Shown piece by piece: positions 15,833 to 23,357 of a stretch of DNA of 34,438 nt. The notes under the pieces were generated by a model. The model was not told the DNA's origin. It saw nothing but the letters and a program-made list of their open reading frames with translations, and did not search any database. The position numbers and the translations under genes are program-made. This DNA comes from a bacterium (GTDB taxonomy: Bacteria; Desulfobacterota; GWC2-55-46), in contig SCQA01000094.1 in NCBI GenBank assembly GCA_004298725.1, forward strand, positions 1-34,438. The letters run 5' to 3'. Numbering within the stretch: position 1 is the first letter of the stretch; every line of letters begins with the position of its first letter.

Positions 15833-16969
15833 ATGGCTGAACATAAAAAAAAGCTTCTTCAGGGCAATGAAGCCTGCGTTGAAGGGGCTATATACGCCGG
15901 TTGCAAATTTTACGCCGGGTACCCGATAACGCCTTCAACTGAAATCGCCGAAGGCCTATCGGTCAGGCTTCCGAAGATAGGCGGCAAGTTCATTCAGATG
16001 GAAGACGAAATAGCCTCAATCGCCGCGGCCATAGGCGGCTCTCTTGCGGGGCTAAAATCTCTGACTGCCACATCCGGCCCGGGCTTTTCTTTAAAACAGG
16101 AAGGCCTCGGTTACGCTTGCATAGCCGAAATACCGCTTGTAATAATAAACGTCATGCGCGGCGGCCCTTCAACAGGCTACCCGACAGGCCCTTCTCAAGC
16201 GGACATAATGCAAGCCAAATGGGGCACTCACGGCGACCACCCCGCCATAGCGCTGACACCGGCTTACGTGCAGGAAATTCTCACTGAAACCGTCCGCGCG
16301 TTTAACCTCTCTGAAAAATACAGAACGCCGGTCATAGTGCTTTACGATGAAATAATAGGCCATATGAGAGAGCCTATAACAATACCCGAACCAGGCGAAC
16401 TTGAAGTAATTGACAGGGAAAAAGTAACTTGCCCGCCTGACGAATACTTCCCGTATGACGAGCGCTTTGAAGTGCCGCCGCTTGCGCCGTTCGGCACCGG
16501 CTACCGCTATCACGTAACCGGCCTTAATCACAAAAAAGACGGCTTCCCGACGAACGATTCAAAGCAAATTAACGAAAACAACCTCCGCATAATGAGAAAG
16601 ATTGAAAACCATAAAGCGGAAATCTGGAAAAACGAAGAAGTCTCCCTGAAAGATGCCGACGTGGCTGTATTTTCGATCGGCTCCACGGCAAGATCGGCCA
16701 ACTTCGCCGTCAAAGCGGCGCGCGAAGCAGGCATAAAAGCAGGGCTTTTAAGGCCGCTTACAATCTGGCCATTCCCTGACGCGGCGGTAAAGGAGCTTGC
16801 CAAGAGAGTAAAGGCGATAATAGTACCTGAGCTTAACCTTGGCCAGATGGTGCTTGAGGTGGAGCGCTGTGCCGGAGGAGCCTGCAAGGTTGAAGGCATA
16901 CATAGGGTTGACGGCGAGCCGATAACCCCGGCGCAGATACTTGAAATAATAAAGAAGCATGCGAAGTAA
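15833..16969 (+). CDS. korA: 2-oxoglutarate:ferredoxin oxidoreductase, alpha subunit
   Basis: This 378-residue subunit of the thiamin-dependent 2-oxoacid:ferredoxin oxidoreductase has the family start GNEACVEGAIYAGC, the substrate-loop motif GYPITPSTEIAE (about 30-41), EDEIASIAAAIGGSLAG and TSGPGFSLKQEGLGYA. With KorB it oxidises 2-oxoglutarate to succinyl-CoA or, with strongly reduced ferredoxin, carboxylates succinyl-CoA. A strong GGGGAGG site precedes the ATG. Family members can use other 2-oxoacids; sucCD next door and the YPITPSTEI loop support 2-oxoglutarate. Confidence 0.94.
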   Translation: MAEHKKKLLQGNEACVEGAIYAGCKFYAGYPITPSTEIAEGLSVRLPKIGGKFIQMEDEIASIAAAIGGSLAGLKSLTATSGPGFSLKQEGLGYACIAEIPLVIINVMRGGPSTGYPTGPSQADIMQAKWGTHGDHPAIALTPAYVQEILTETVRAFNLSEKYRTPVIVLYDEIIGHMREPITIPEPGELEVIDREKVTCPPDEYFPYDERFEVPPLAPFGTGYRYHVTGLNHKKDGFPTNDSKQINENNLRIMRKIENHKAEIWKNEEVSLKDADVAVFSIGSTARSANFAVKAAREAGIKAGLLRPLTIWPFPDAAVKELAKRVKAIIVPELNLGQMVLEVERCAGGACKVEGIHRVDGEPITPAQILEIIKKHAK

Positions 16970-16996
16970 AACAACAGCTATCACGGAGGCTTGGAA

Positions 16997-17857
16997 ATGT
17001 CAGAAGGCACCGTTGCCAAAAAACAAAAGCTTAGCGTACCGTTTGACTACGACAAATACCTAAGGCCCAAAAAACTTCCGCACATCTGGTGCCCGGGTTG
17101 CGGCCACGGCATTGTCCTTAAAGCGCTTCTTCGCGCAATAGAGGCAAGCGGACTGAATAAAGACGACATCTGCATGGTCTCCGGCATTGGTTGCTCAAGC
17201 AGAACACCCGGCTACGTTGACTTCAACACCATGCACTCGCTCCACGGCAGGGCATTCGCCTTCGCGACAGGAATTAAATTCGCTAAGCCGAATATGAAGG
17301 TCATCGTCATAACCGGCGACGGAGACGCACTTGCCATCGGCGGCAACCACTTCATACACACGTGCAGAAGGAATATTGACCTGACGGTTCTCGTTTACAC
17401 AAACGCGATATACGGCATGACCGGCGGCCAATACTCGCCGACCACGCCGCTTGGCGACATAGCCACTACAAGCCGCTACGGAAACATCGAGCCGCCCTTC
17501 GACGCCTGCAAAATGGCCGAGGCCGCCGGAGCGTCGTTTGTGGCGCGCGGCACCGCCTACCACACGCTTGAGCTTGAAAAGACCATACTTGAAGCAATAA
17601 AGCACAAGGGAACTTCGGTTGTTGACATCATTGACGCATGCCCGACTTATTACGGCAGAATGAACAAATACAAGAGCGCGACTCACATGATGGAAGTAAT
17701 TGAAAAAGACGGCACGGTGTCAGTAAAACAGGCCGACAAACTGCCCCCTGAAAAACTTGAAGGCAAGCTCCTGCGCGGCGTTCTATACAAAACAGACAGA
17801 CCGGAATACTGCGAGCAATACGCCACACAGGTAATGGGAAAGGCAACCGGCAAATAA
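16997..17857 (+). CDS. korB: 2-oxoglutarate:ferredoxin oxidoreductase, beta subunit
   Basis: This is the thiamin diphosphate-binding subunit. I choose ATG 16997 (CGGAGG 8 nt upstream) over TTG 16991, giving 286 residues. Motifs are WCPGCGHGIVLKALLRA, SGIGCSSRTPGY, and the TPP/Mg site GDGDALAIGGNHF with TNAIYGMTGGQYSPTTPLG. It acts with korA, 27 bp upstream, and korG, 65 bp downstream. Together with KorD this is the four-subunit form common in anaerobes and reductive TCA organisms. Confidence 0.95.
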   Translation: MSEGTVAKKQKLSVPFDYDKYLRPKKLPHIWCPGCGHGIVLKALLRAIEASGLNKDDICMVSGIGCSSRTPGYVDFNTMHSLHGRAFAFATGIKFAKPNMKVIVITGDGDALAIGGNHFIHTCRRNIDLTVLVYTNAIYGMTGGQYSPTTPLGDIATTSRYGNIEPPFDACKMAEAAGASFVARGTAYHTLELEKTILEAIKHKGTSVVDIIDACPTYYGRMNKYKSATHMMEVIEKDGTVSVKQADKLPPEKLEGKLLRGVLYKTDRPEYCEQYATQVMGKATGK

Positions 17858-17922
17858 ACCGGTTTTAGCTCTAAGATTTTAGACAATATTTAAGCTATTT
17901 AAACGGAGGGCAAGTAAAAACA

Positions 17923-18468
17923 ATGAGCGCACGGTACGAATTAAGGTTTAGCGGCTCCGGCGGACAAGGCATGATACTTGCCGGTATAATCATGGCAGAG
18001 GCCGCGGCCATTTACGGCGACAAAAATGCCGTGCAGAGCCAGTCATACGGCCCGGAATCAAGGGGCGGCGCAAGCAAGGCCGAGGTTATCATAAGCACCC
18101 AGCCTATTGACTATCCCAAAGCAACGGCAATTGACTGTATGCTCGCCATGACGCAAGAAGCATGTTCAAAATACCACTACGACATAAAGCCCGGCGGCAT
18201 TCTCCTTATTGACAGCAACGAAGTCAAAGACGTGCCAAAAGGGCATTTTAAGACCATAAGCTTTCCGATAATCGAGACGGCGCGTAAAGAACTCGGCAAA
18301 ACAATCGTAGCGAACATAATTTCCCTTGGCATGATTGCCGAGCTTACGGGCATTGTGCCTCACGAGGCGGTTGAAAAGGCCGTACTCGCAAGGGTGCCTG
18401 CCGCGTTTGTCGAGCTGAATAAAAAAGCCGTTCAAATAGGCTTTCAAAGCGCAAAGGGACTCAAGTAA
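17923..18468 (+). CDS. korG: 2-oxoglutarate:ferredoxin oxidoreductase, gamma subunit
   Basis: This 181-residue gamma subunit begins with the CoA-binding family motif RFSGSGGQGMILAGIIMAEAA (residues 8-28) and has QSYGPESRGGASKAEVIIS. It ends the korDABG set; CGGAGGG precedes the ATG. A hairpin with a T-rich tail follows at 18500-18540, which probably closes the array. Confidence 0.95.
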   Translation: MSARYELRFSGSGGQGMILAGIIMAEAAAIYGDKNAVQSQSYGPESRGGASKAEVIISTQPIDYPKATAIDCMLAMTQEACSKYHYDIKPGGILLIDSNEVKDVPKGHFKTISFPIIETARKELGKTIVANIISLGMIAELTGIVPHEAVEKAVLARVPAAFVELNKKAVQIGFQSAKGLK

Positions 18469-18499
18469 CAGCCAACACAAAAACTTCCGCGGTATCCAG

Positions 18500-18540
18500 A
18501 CGGTCTAAAGGCTTATCATGCCCTTAGGCCGTTTGTTATT
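18500..18540 (+). terminator. Rho-independent terminator after korG
   Basis: Stem ACGGTCTAAAGG pairs with CCCTTAGGCCGT, one arm each side of CTTATCATG, with two G-T or mismatched positions, followed by TTTGTTATTT. It lies 32 nt after the korG stop. A second, shorter candidate (GGAG-TTACGG-CTCC then TTGTTTTTTTG) is at 18582-18611. Confidence 0.65.
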
Positions 18541-18581
18541 TAAAGCATAGGTAACGTCAAGTATTTTGTGTCATAATAAAT

Positions 18582-18611
18582 GGAGTTACGGCTCCTTGTT
18601 TTTTTGTTTTT
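18582..18611 (+). terminator. Possible second terminator
   Basis: A short 4-bp stem, GGAG/CTCC (18582-18595), is followed by a long T-rich run. The stem is weak, but the T-tract is strong and it backs up the hairpin at 18500-18540. Confidence 0.35.
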
Positions 18612-18668
18612 GCTTGTAACGTAGCACAGGATTAATACCAACACTTGAATACACTTACCAACGCTCTC

Positions 18669-18696
18669 TTGCATCTCCCTTGAAAAGATATATACT
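18669..18696 (+). promoter_or_regulatory. Candidate promoter for sdhABE
   Basis: TTGCAT (18669-18674), a 16-nt spacer and TATACT (18691-18696) lie upstream of sdhA. Transcription would start near 18703 and give a leader of about 125 nt, including a strong 9-bp hairpin. Confidence 0.5.
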
Positions 18697-18712
18697 AAAC
18701 TGTATGCGGCGT

Positions 18713-18751
18713 AAGCCTGAAAAGAACGGCTAACAGACACGGTTCAGGCTT
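18713..18751 (+). promoter_or_regulatory. Leader hairpin upstream of sdhA
   Basis: Perfect 9-bp arms AAGCCTGAA (18713-18721) and TTCAGGCTT (18743-18751) enclose a 21-nt loop, within the predicted sdhA leader. The following sequence (TGTCTTGTAATC) is only partly T-rich. It could be an attenuator or an mRNA-stabilising element. Confidence 0.45.
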
Positions 18752-18827
18752 TGTCTTGTAATCGTGAGCGTCTTTGGGCTGTAAATGCTCTACTACTAAA
18801 GACATATTGTTTTTTCAAGGAGGCTTT

Positions 18828-20498
18828 CTGGTAACGCATGATGTCATAATAATCGGCGGCGGCATTGCCGGAATGCGCTCCGCCATAGAGTGCGCCAAAG
18901 CAGGGCTTAACACCGCCATAGTGTCAAAGGTATATCCCGTAAGAAGCCACTCGGTCGCGGCTCAAGGCGGCATTAACGCCGCTTTGAAGTCCACTGATTC
19001 GTGGTCGGCCCACATGGCGGACACGGTCAAGGGTAGTGATTTTCTTGCGGATCAAGACGCTACCGAGGTGCTTTGCAAAGAAGCCGCGTTTGACATAACG
19101 GAGCTTGAGAAGATGGGCGCCATATGGAGCAGGGACGAAAACGGCAACGTTGCCCAGAGACCATTTGGCGGAGCAGGCTACCCGCGCACATGTTACCTTG
19201 CGGACAGAACTGGCCACGGCATTGTTCATGTGTTATACGAACAAATCATAAAACACGGCGTCTTCATATACGACGAATGGCACGTTGTAAAACTCGCCGT
19301 GCTTGACAACGCCGCAAGGGGCATAATCGCCGTTGAATTAAAGACAGGCAGGCTCCATCGCCTGCGTTCAAAAGCAATAATACTCGCTACCGGCGGCTAC
19401 GGCAGAGTATTTAAAACAACCACCAACGCCCTCACCTCAACAGGAGACGGCATGGCGCTTGCCCTTAGCGCAGGCGCAAACCTCATGGACATGGAGTTTG
19501 TCCAGTTTCACCCTACCGTGCTTCCAAGAACAGGCATACTCATAACCGAAGGCGCAAGAGGCGAAGGCGGATACCTGCTGAACTCGAAAGGCGAAAGGTT
19601 CATGGAAAAGTACGCTCCGAAGGCAAAGGAGCTTGCTTCAAGGGACGTAGTCAGCAGAGCCGAGCAAGCCGAAATAAGCGAAGGCCGTGGCGTTGACGGA
19701 TGCGTACTGCTTGACGTCCGCCACCTTGGCGCGGAGAAGATAAACCAGCGGCTTTCACAGATACGCGAGCTTTCAATAAACTTCGCAGGCATTGACCCCG
19801 TTGAAAAGCCCATTCCGGTAAGGCCGGGCGCGCATTACTCAATGGGCGGAGTAATGGCCGGCATTGACGGACAAACTAATATTACAGGCCTCTACGCCGC
19901 CGGAGAGAGCGCCTGCATAAGCGTTCACGGCGCGAACAGGCTTGGCGGCAACTCCTTGCTTGAAGCGGTGGTATTTGGCAGAAGAGCAGGGCAAGCAACG
20001 GAAGCCTTTGTAAAAAGCACAACGCTCGGAGACTTTCCTGACGGCTTTTTGAGCGAGGCCTCTTTTGAACTTGCCGGTATTTTAAAAAGAGAGCCAAGCG
20101 AGCCTGCCTATATAATAAGAAACGAGATGACCGTTGCAATGGAAGAACACGCCGGACTTTTTAGAAATAAAACCGGCCTTGAAAAAGGCCTTGAAAAGAT
20201 AAAAGAACTAAAAGAGCGTTTTAAAAAAGCGGGGCTGACAGACAAAGCCGACGGCTTTAACAGCGAACTGCTCGCGTTTCTTGAACTTGGCAATATGTTA
20301 GATGTGTCCGAGACCATACTTTTAGGCGCGTTAGCGAGAAACGAGAGCAGAGGCGCTCACTCAAGAACGGACTTCCCGCAAAGGGACGACGTTAACTGGC
20401 TGAGGCACACGCTTATCCGCAATCAATCCGGCGAATTGCATCTTGATTATAAGAACGTCGTCATCACAAAAATCAAACCCGCTGAGAGAAAATATTAG
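18828..20498 (+). CDS. sdhA: Succinate dehydrogenase/fumarate reductase flavoprotein, type E
   Basis: This is a typical SdhA: FAD motif GGGIAG near the N-terminus, SHSVAAQGGINAA with the His that binds FAD covalently (about His41), EFVQFHPTVLP, LITEGARGEGGYLLN, HYSMGGVMAG and HGANRLGGNSLLEAVVFG. The start is a puzzle. A near-perfect AAGGAGG (18817-18823) is followed in frame by CTG (18828), GTA and ACG, with no ATG, GTG or TTG at a suitable distance. A TTG at 18774 is in frame but has no ribosome site and adds 18 residues. I place the start at CTG 18828 (556 residues). It works with SdhB and SdhE downstream. Confidence 0.93.
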   Translation: MVTHDVIIIGGGIAGMRSAIECAKAGLNTAIVSKVYPVRSHSVAAQGGINAALKSTDSWSAHMADTVKGSDFLADQDATEVLCKEAAFDITELEKMGAIWSRDENGNVAQRPFGGAGYPRTCYLADRTGHGIVHVLYEQIIKHGVFIYDEWHVVKLAVLDNAARGIIAVELKTGRLHRLRSKAIILATGGYGRVFKTTTNALTSTGDGMALALSAGANLMDMEFVQFHPTVLPRTGILITEGARGEGGYLLNSKGERFMEKYAPKAKELASRDVVSRAEQAEISEGRGVDGCVLLDVRHLGAEKINQRLSQIRELSINFAGIDPVEKPIPVRPGAHYSMGGVMAGIDGQTNITGLYAAGESACISVHGANRLGGNSLLEAVVFGRRAGQATEAFVKSTTLGDFPDGFLSEASFELAGILKREPSEPAYIIRNEMTVAMEEHAGLFRNKTGLEKGLEKIKELKERFKKAGLTDKADGFNSELLAFLELGNMLDVSETILLGALARNESRGAHSRTDFPQRDDVNWLRHTLIRNQSGELHLDYKNVVITKIKPAERKY

Positions 20499-20503
20499 AC
20501 GTA

Positions 20504-20551
20504 GACGCAGGAGCGTCCCAAGATGCGTTCCCACGCAGGAGCGTGCGAACG
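20504..20551. repeat. Palindromic repeat pair between sdhA and sdhB
   Basis: GACGC-AGGA-GCGTC (20504-20517) is followed by CGTTCCCACGC-AGGA-GCGTGCGAACG (20526-20551). The same composite, in inverted order, is at 23517-23565, and a partial form is at 22487-22521. It sits in the 77-bp spacer between sdhA and sdhB and may form hairpins in the sdh mRNA, changing the relative expression of the two genes. Confidence 0.7.
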
Positions 20552-20575
20552 AGAATAAGACCTCTACATAAAACC

Positions 20576-21544
20576 ATGAAGATAAAACTTAAAATAAAGC
20601 GCTCTGCCCCGCTTAACGAGTCTGAGCCGTTTTTTCAGGCGTTTAGCATTGACGCTTATGAAGGCATGACGGTTCTTGAGGCGCTTCTTAAGATAGCGGA
20701 CGAAGACGACCCGACGCTGTCATTTAGAAAGTCGTGCAGGTCGGCCATATGCGGCTCGTGCGCCATGACTATAAACGGGCACGCGCGGCTTGCCTGCAAC
20801 ACGCAGATACTTCCTGAAATTCATAAATTCGGCGAGGTAATACTGGAACCTCTCTCAAACCACGCGGTGCTGAAAGACCTGATGGTTGACCTTGCCCCGT
20901 TCTGGGAAAAGATGGAACGCGTAATGCCGTACCTTACGCCGCCGGACGCTGAAAATACCGCGAAGATGACGAGCGAGGACGAAGCCAAAATAGACAAAAG
21001 CCAGCAGTGCATAATGTGCGGCTCATGCAACTCCGAGTGCAACGCCCTTGAAATAGACGAACATTACGCAGGGCCTGCGGCGCTTGCGAAAGCATGGCGC
21101 TTCATCGGCGATACGCGCGAGGGCTTTGCCGAAAAACGGCTTGATAAACTAAGCACGGAGCACGGCATGTGGGACTGCGTAAGGTGCGGCCACTGCACCC
21201 AGTACTGCCCTAAAAACGTGGCCCCGCTTAAGGCCATCGAGCTTCTCCGCTCGCGCGCCATTAAGCTCGGCATAACGGACAACCACGGGGCGAAACACGC
21301 CCTGTCAATGACAAACTCCATTAAGCGCGTGGGCAGGCTTGACGAAGCGGCCATGACGTTCAAGACGCTCGGTTTTTTAAGGTCTCTTGGAATGATACCG
21401 TTCGGCATAAAGATGGAACTGCACGGCAAAATGCCTCTGCCCCTGATACTGCCGCAGATAGACGGCATGGACGAAGTTAAGGCAATTTTCAAGACGTTTG
21501 AAGAAAAAGACAAAAACAAGGAGGACTCCGGTGGTAAATCTTAA
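20576..21544 (+). CDS. sdhB: Succinate dehydrogenase/fumarate reductase iron-sulfur protein, type E
   Basis: From ATG 20576 (MKIKLKIKRSAPLNESEPFF) the product is 322 residues; a GTG at 20543 lies inside a palindromic repeat and is unlikely. The [2Fe-2S] site has Cys54, Cys59, Cys62 and Cys74. Two further clusters are C145-x2-C148-x2-C151-x3-C155 and C201-x2-C204-x2-C207-x3-C211. The third site keeps all four Cys, fitting a [4Fe-4S] in place of the usual [3Fe-4S], a known mark of type E enzymes. No good Shine-Dalgarno precedes the ATG. The C-terminal tail is longer than in classical SdhB and overlaps sdhE by 14 bp. Confidence 0.93.
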   Translation: MKIKLKIKRSAPLNESEPFFQAFSIDAYEGMTVLEALLKIADEDDPTLSFRKSCRSAICGSCAMTINGHARLACNTQILPEIHKFGEVILEPLSNHAVLKDLMVDLAPFWEKMERVMPYLTPPDAENTAKMTSEDEAKIDKSQQCIMCGSCNSECNALEIDEHYAGPAALAKAWRFIGDTREGFAEKRLDKLSTEHGMWDCVRCGHCTQYCPKNVAPLKAIELLRSRAIKLGITDNHGAKHALSMTNSIKRVGRLDEAAMTFKTLGFLRSLGMIPFGIKMELHGKMPLPLILPQIDGMDEVKAIFKTFEEKDKNKEDSGGKS

Positions 21545-22403
21545 ATACGCGTATTACCCCGGGTGCGCCTCAAAGGAAATAACCAAAGAGGCGGACAAAG
21601 CCACAAGGCTTGTGTGCGAGGCCCTTGGCATAGAGCTTGTTGACATGCCAAAAGCGAACTGTTGCGGAGCAGGGCTGTTAACCGACTATGACTACGAATT
21701 ATCACTCGCGCTGAACGCGCGCATATTTGCAGAGGCTGAAACAATGAGCCTTGACATACTGACGATATGCTCAACCTGCCTTATGGTCATGTCAAGCGCG
21801 AATAGAGACATGAAAAATAGCGAGAGCGAACTGAACCTTGCCAATAACGCGCTCTCGTCAGCAGGATTGCATTACAGCGGCAAAGGAAAGTTGACGCACC
21901 TTTTATGGGTGCTGGCGAAAGATTACGGGCTTGAAAAACTTTCAAAAAAAGTCGTAAAGCCGCTTACTTGGTTGAAGGTTGCGCCGTTTTACGGTTGCCA
22001 CAGTTTAAGGCCGTCCGACGCGCTTGGAATGGATGACCCGCAAAAACCATGGACCCTTGACGCGGTTATAAAGGCGCTTGGCGCCCAGCCTGTAGAATAC
22101 AAAGGAAAAACAAAGTGTTGCGGATTTCAGATAGACCTTGTAGCCGAAGACACGGCGGTAAAGATGACCGGCAAAAGGCTGATTGAAGCGAAAACGCGCG
22201 GCGCGGACTGCCTTGTAACGCCCTGCCCTTTTTGCCACATAAACCTTGACAACTATCAGGGCCTTGCCGAAAAAAAAGCCGGCCAGAAGATAGGCCTGCC
22301 CGTATTCCACCTCGCGCAACTTGTAGGGTTGGCATTAGGTTTGTCAGCGGAGGATATGAGCCTGACACGGCACCTTGTGTCCGCGGAAGGGATAGTTAGA
22401 TGA
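21531..22403 (+). CDS. sdhE: Type E succinate:quinone oxidoreductase HdrB-like subunit
   Basis: This CCG-domain protein of 290 residues starts at GTG 21531, 6 nt after a perfect AAGGAGG (21518-21524). Two full CCG motifs are visible: YYPGC, NCCGAG and CSTC in the first half; FYGC, KCCGF and CPFC in the second. In type E enzymes (SdhABE(F), and MfrABE of epsilonproteobacteria) this subunit replaces the haem b anchor, binds the membrane surface through helices and contacts quinone. No classical SdhC or SdhD is present. It is a paralogue of hdrB at 3617-4486. A REP palindrome begins 20 bp after the stop. Confidence 0.9.
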   Translation: MVNLKYAYYPGCASKEITKEADKATRLVCEALGIELVDMPKANCCGAGLLTDYDYELSLALNARIFAEAETMSLDILTICSTCLMVMSSANRDMKNSESELNLANNALSSAGLHYSGKGKLTHLLWVLAKDYGLEKLSKKVVKPLTWLKVAPFYGCHSLRPSDALGMDDPQKPWTLDAVIKALGAQPVEYKGKTKCCGFQIDLVAEDTAVKMTGKRLIEAKTRGADCLVTPCPFCHINLDNYQGLAEKKAGQKIGLPVFHLAQLVGLALGLSAEDMSLTRHLVSAEGIVR

Positions 22404-22422
22404 ATAATTTTTACACTAAAAC

Positions 22423-22444
22423 GGTGGGCGGTGCCCACCCTACA
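22423..22444 (+). repeat. REP palindrome 1
   Basis: GGTGGGC-GGT-GCCCACC followed by CTACA; read from the other strand this is a GTAG foot followed by the stem. It is the same as the copy at 23336-23357 and a close match to 22749-22770. Confidence 0.8.
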
Positions 22445-22486
22445 TTTGTACTGAATTAAATTTGACAGAGCGTTATTTCTACGCAG

Positions 22487-22521
22487 GACGCTGGAGCGTC
22501 TCCATATACGTTCTCACGCTG
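22487..22521. repeat. Partial copy of the CGTTCCCACGC/GACGC palindrome family
   Basis: GACGC-TGGA-GCGTC (22487-22500) is complete; the CGTTCTCACGC half-arm (22509-22519) lacks its partner. It is related to the pairs at 20504-20551 and 23517-23565. Confidence 0.6.
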
Positions 22522-22532
22522 GATGAGGTAAG

Positions 22533-22748
22533 ATGGAAAAAGTAGACACCAAAAGTCTGATAAAATACAAAGACGGCGGTGTCAGAATGAAAGGGATTCC
22601 GCAGGGAAGGTATACGAAGGAGCTACGAGAGGTAGCGGTAAAACTGGTAACAGAAGGGAACATGTCATTGATAGAGGCGGCTCGGCGGTTGTCATTGCCG
22701 ATATCGACCATGGGGAACTGTGTCAAGGTATATAGAGCCGGTAAGCCT
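22533..22748 (+). pseudogene. Transposase orfA fragment (IS3-like helix-turn-helix)
   Basis: The frame from ATG 22533 codes MEKVDTKSLIKYKDGG..., then RYTKELREVAVKLVTEG and SLIEAARRLSLPISTMGN, the N-terminal helix-turn-helix of an IS3-family type OrfA. The usual Trp in the GNWVK motif is replaced by Cys (GNCVK). The coding similarity stops at RAGK, where a REP palindrome (22749) begins; the open frame then reads repeat sequence to 22808. No OrfB or integrase core remains. I take it as a dead remnant. Confidence 0.65.
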
Positions 22749-22770
22749 TGTAGGGTGGGCATTGCCCACC
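22749..22770 (-). repeat. REP palindrome 2 (RAYT 3' side)
   Basis: TGTAG then GGTGGGC-AT-TGCCCACC. The GTAG foot followed by a stem is the structure known for REPs bound by RAYT transposases. It is inverted relative to copies 1 and 3 and lies 6 bp beyond the RAYT stop codon. Confidence 0.8.
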
Positions 22771-22776
22771 AAAAAA

Positions 22777-23319
22777 TTATTCTCTCCCAATATCATCAGG
22801 TAATATAACTGCCGAACCGCTTCCCCAATCCTCTGAATACGCGCCTTCTTTAACAAACCTGTGAAACGTCGAAAAAGCCCAATCGCTTGGGGCATTAGCA
22901 TGCCCATGTTTCACCGGGTTATAATGAACGTAATTACAATGTGCCTCAAAATCTCTTTCGTCACGAATTTGATGCTCCCAAAAACGCCTTTGCCAAACAA
23001 GCCCTTCCCTGCGTTTCAAACGAGACGGGCTTTGAAGGCCAGAGATCGCCTGCCCTGCCTTTTTCGTAAATCGTGCTTTAATCAAACCCCATCTCTTTGA
23101 ATAATCAGCATCTCCCTCCGGTAATGTCCAAATACAATGGAGATGATCAGGCAATAAAACCCATGCGTCAATTTCAAATGGTTTTAACAGGCGCACTTCG
23201 TCTATAATTTGCCTAAGAATTGCCCTATTCCCTTCCGAACATAAAAACGGCCGCCTATCGTACGTAACAAGCGTAAAGAAAAACGTCCTGCCTTCTCTTG
23301 CCCTTCGATAGTTTGACAT
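22777..23319 (-). CDS. REP-associated tyrosine transposase (RAYT)
   Basis: This 180-residue protein is of the Y1/HUH (IS200-like) transposase class. The HUH motif is H59-L-H61 (LLPDHLHCIW). The catalytic Tyr is among NYVHYNPVKHG (Tyr130 or Tyr133); YxxYNPVKHG is the RAYT signature. FFFTLVTYDRRP near the N-terminus is also typical. The frame is intact. REP palindromes with a GTAG foot stand on both sides (22749-22770 and 23336-23357), in opposite orientation. RAYTs act on REPs and are domesticated, not selfish elements in the usual sense. No clear ribosome site was seen. Confidence 0.88.
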   Translation of the reverse strand: MSNYRRAREGRTFFFTLVTYDRRPFLCSEGNRAILRQIIDEVRLLKPFEIDAWVLLPDHLHCIWTLPEGDADYSKRWGLIKARFTKKAGQAISGLQSPSRLKRREGLVWQRRFWEHQIRDERDFEAHCNYVHYNPVKHGHANAPSDWAFSTFHRFVKEGAYSEDWGSGSAVILPDDIGRE

Positions 23320-23335
23320 ATTTATTAGTTAAAAT

Positions 23336-23357
23336 GGTGGGCGGTGCCCACCCTACA
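23336..23357 (+). repeat. REP palindrome 3 (RAYT 5' side)
   Basis: GGTGGGC-GGT-GCCCACC then CTACA, identical to 22423-22444. It starts 17 bp upstream of the RAYT ATG on the opposite strand. Confidence 0.8.
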
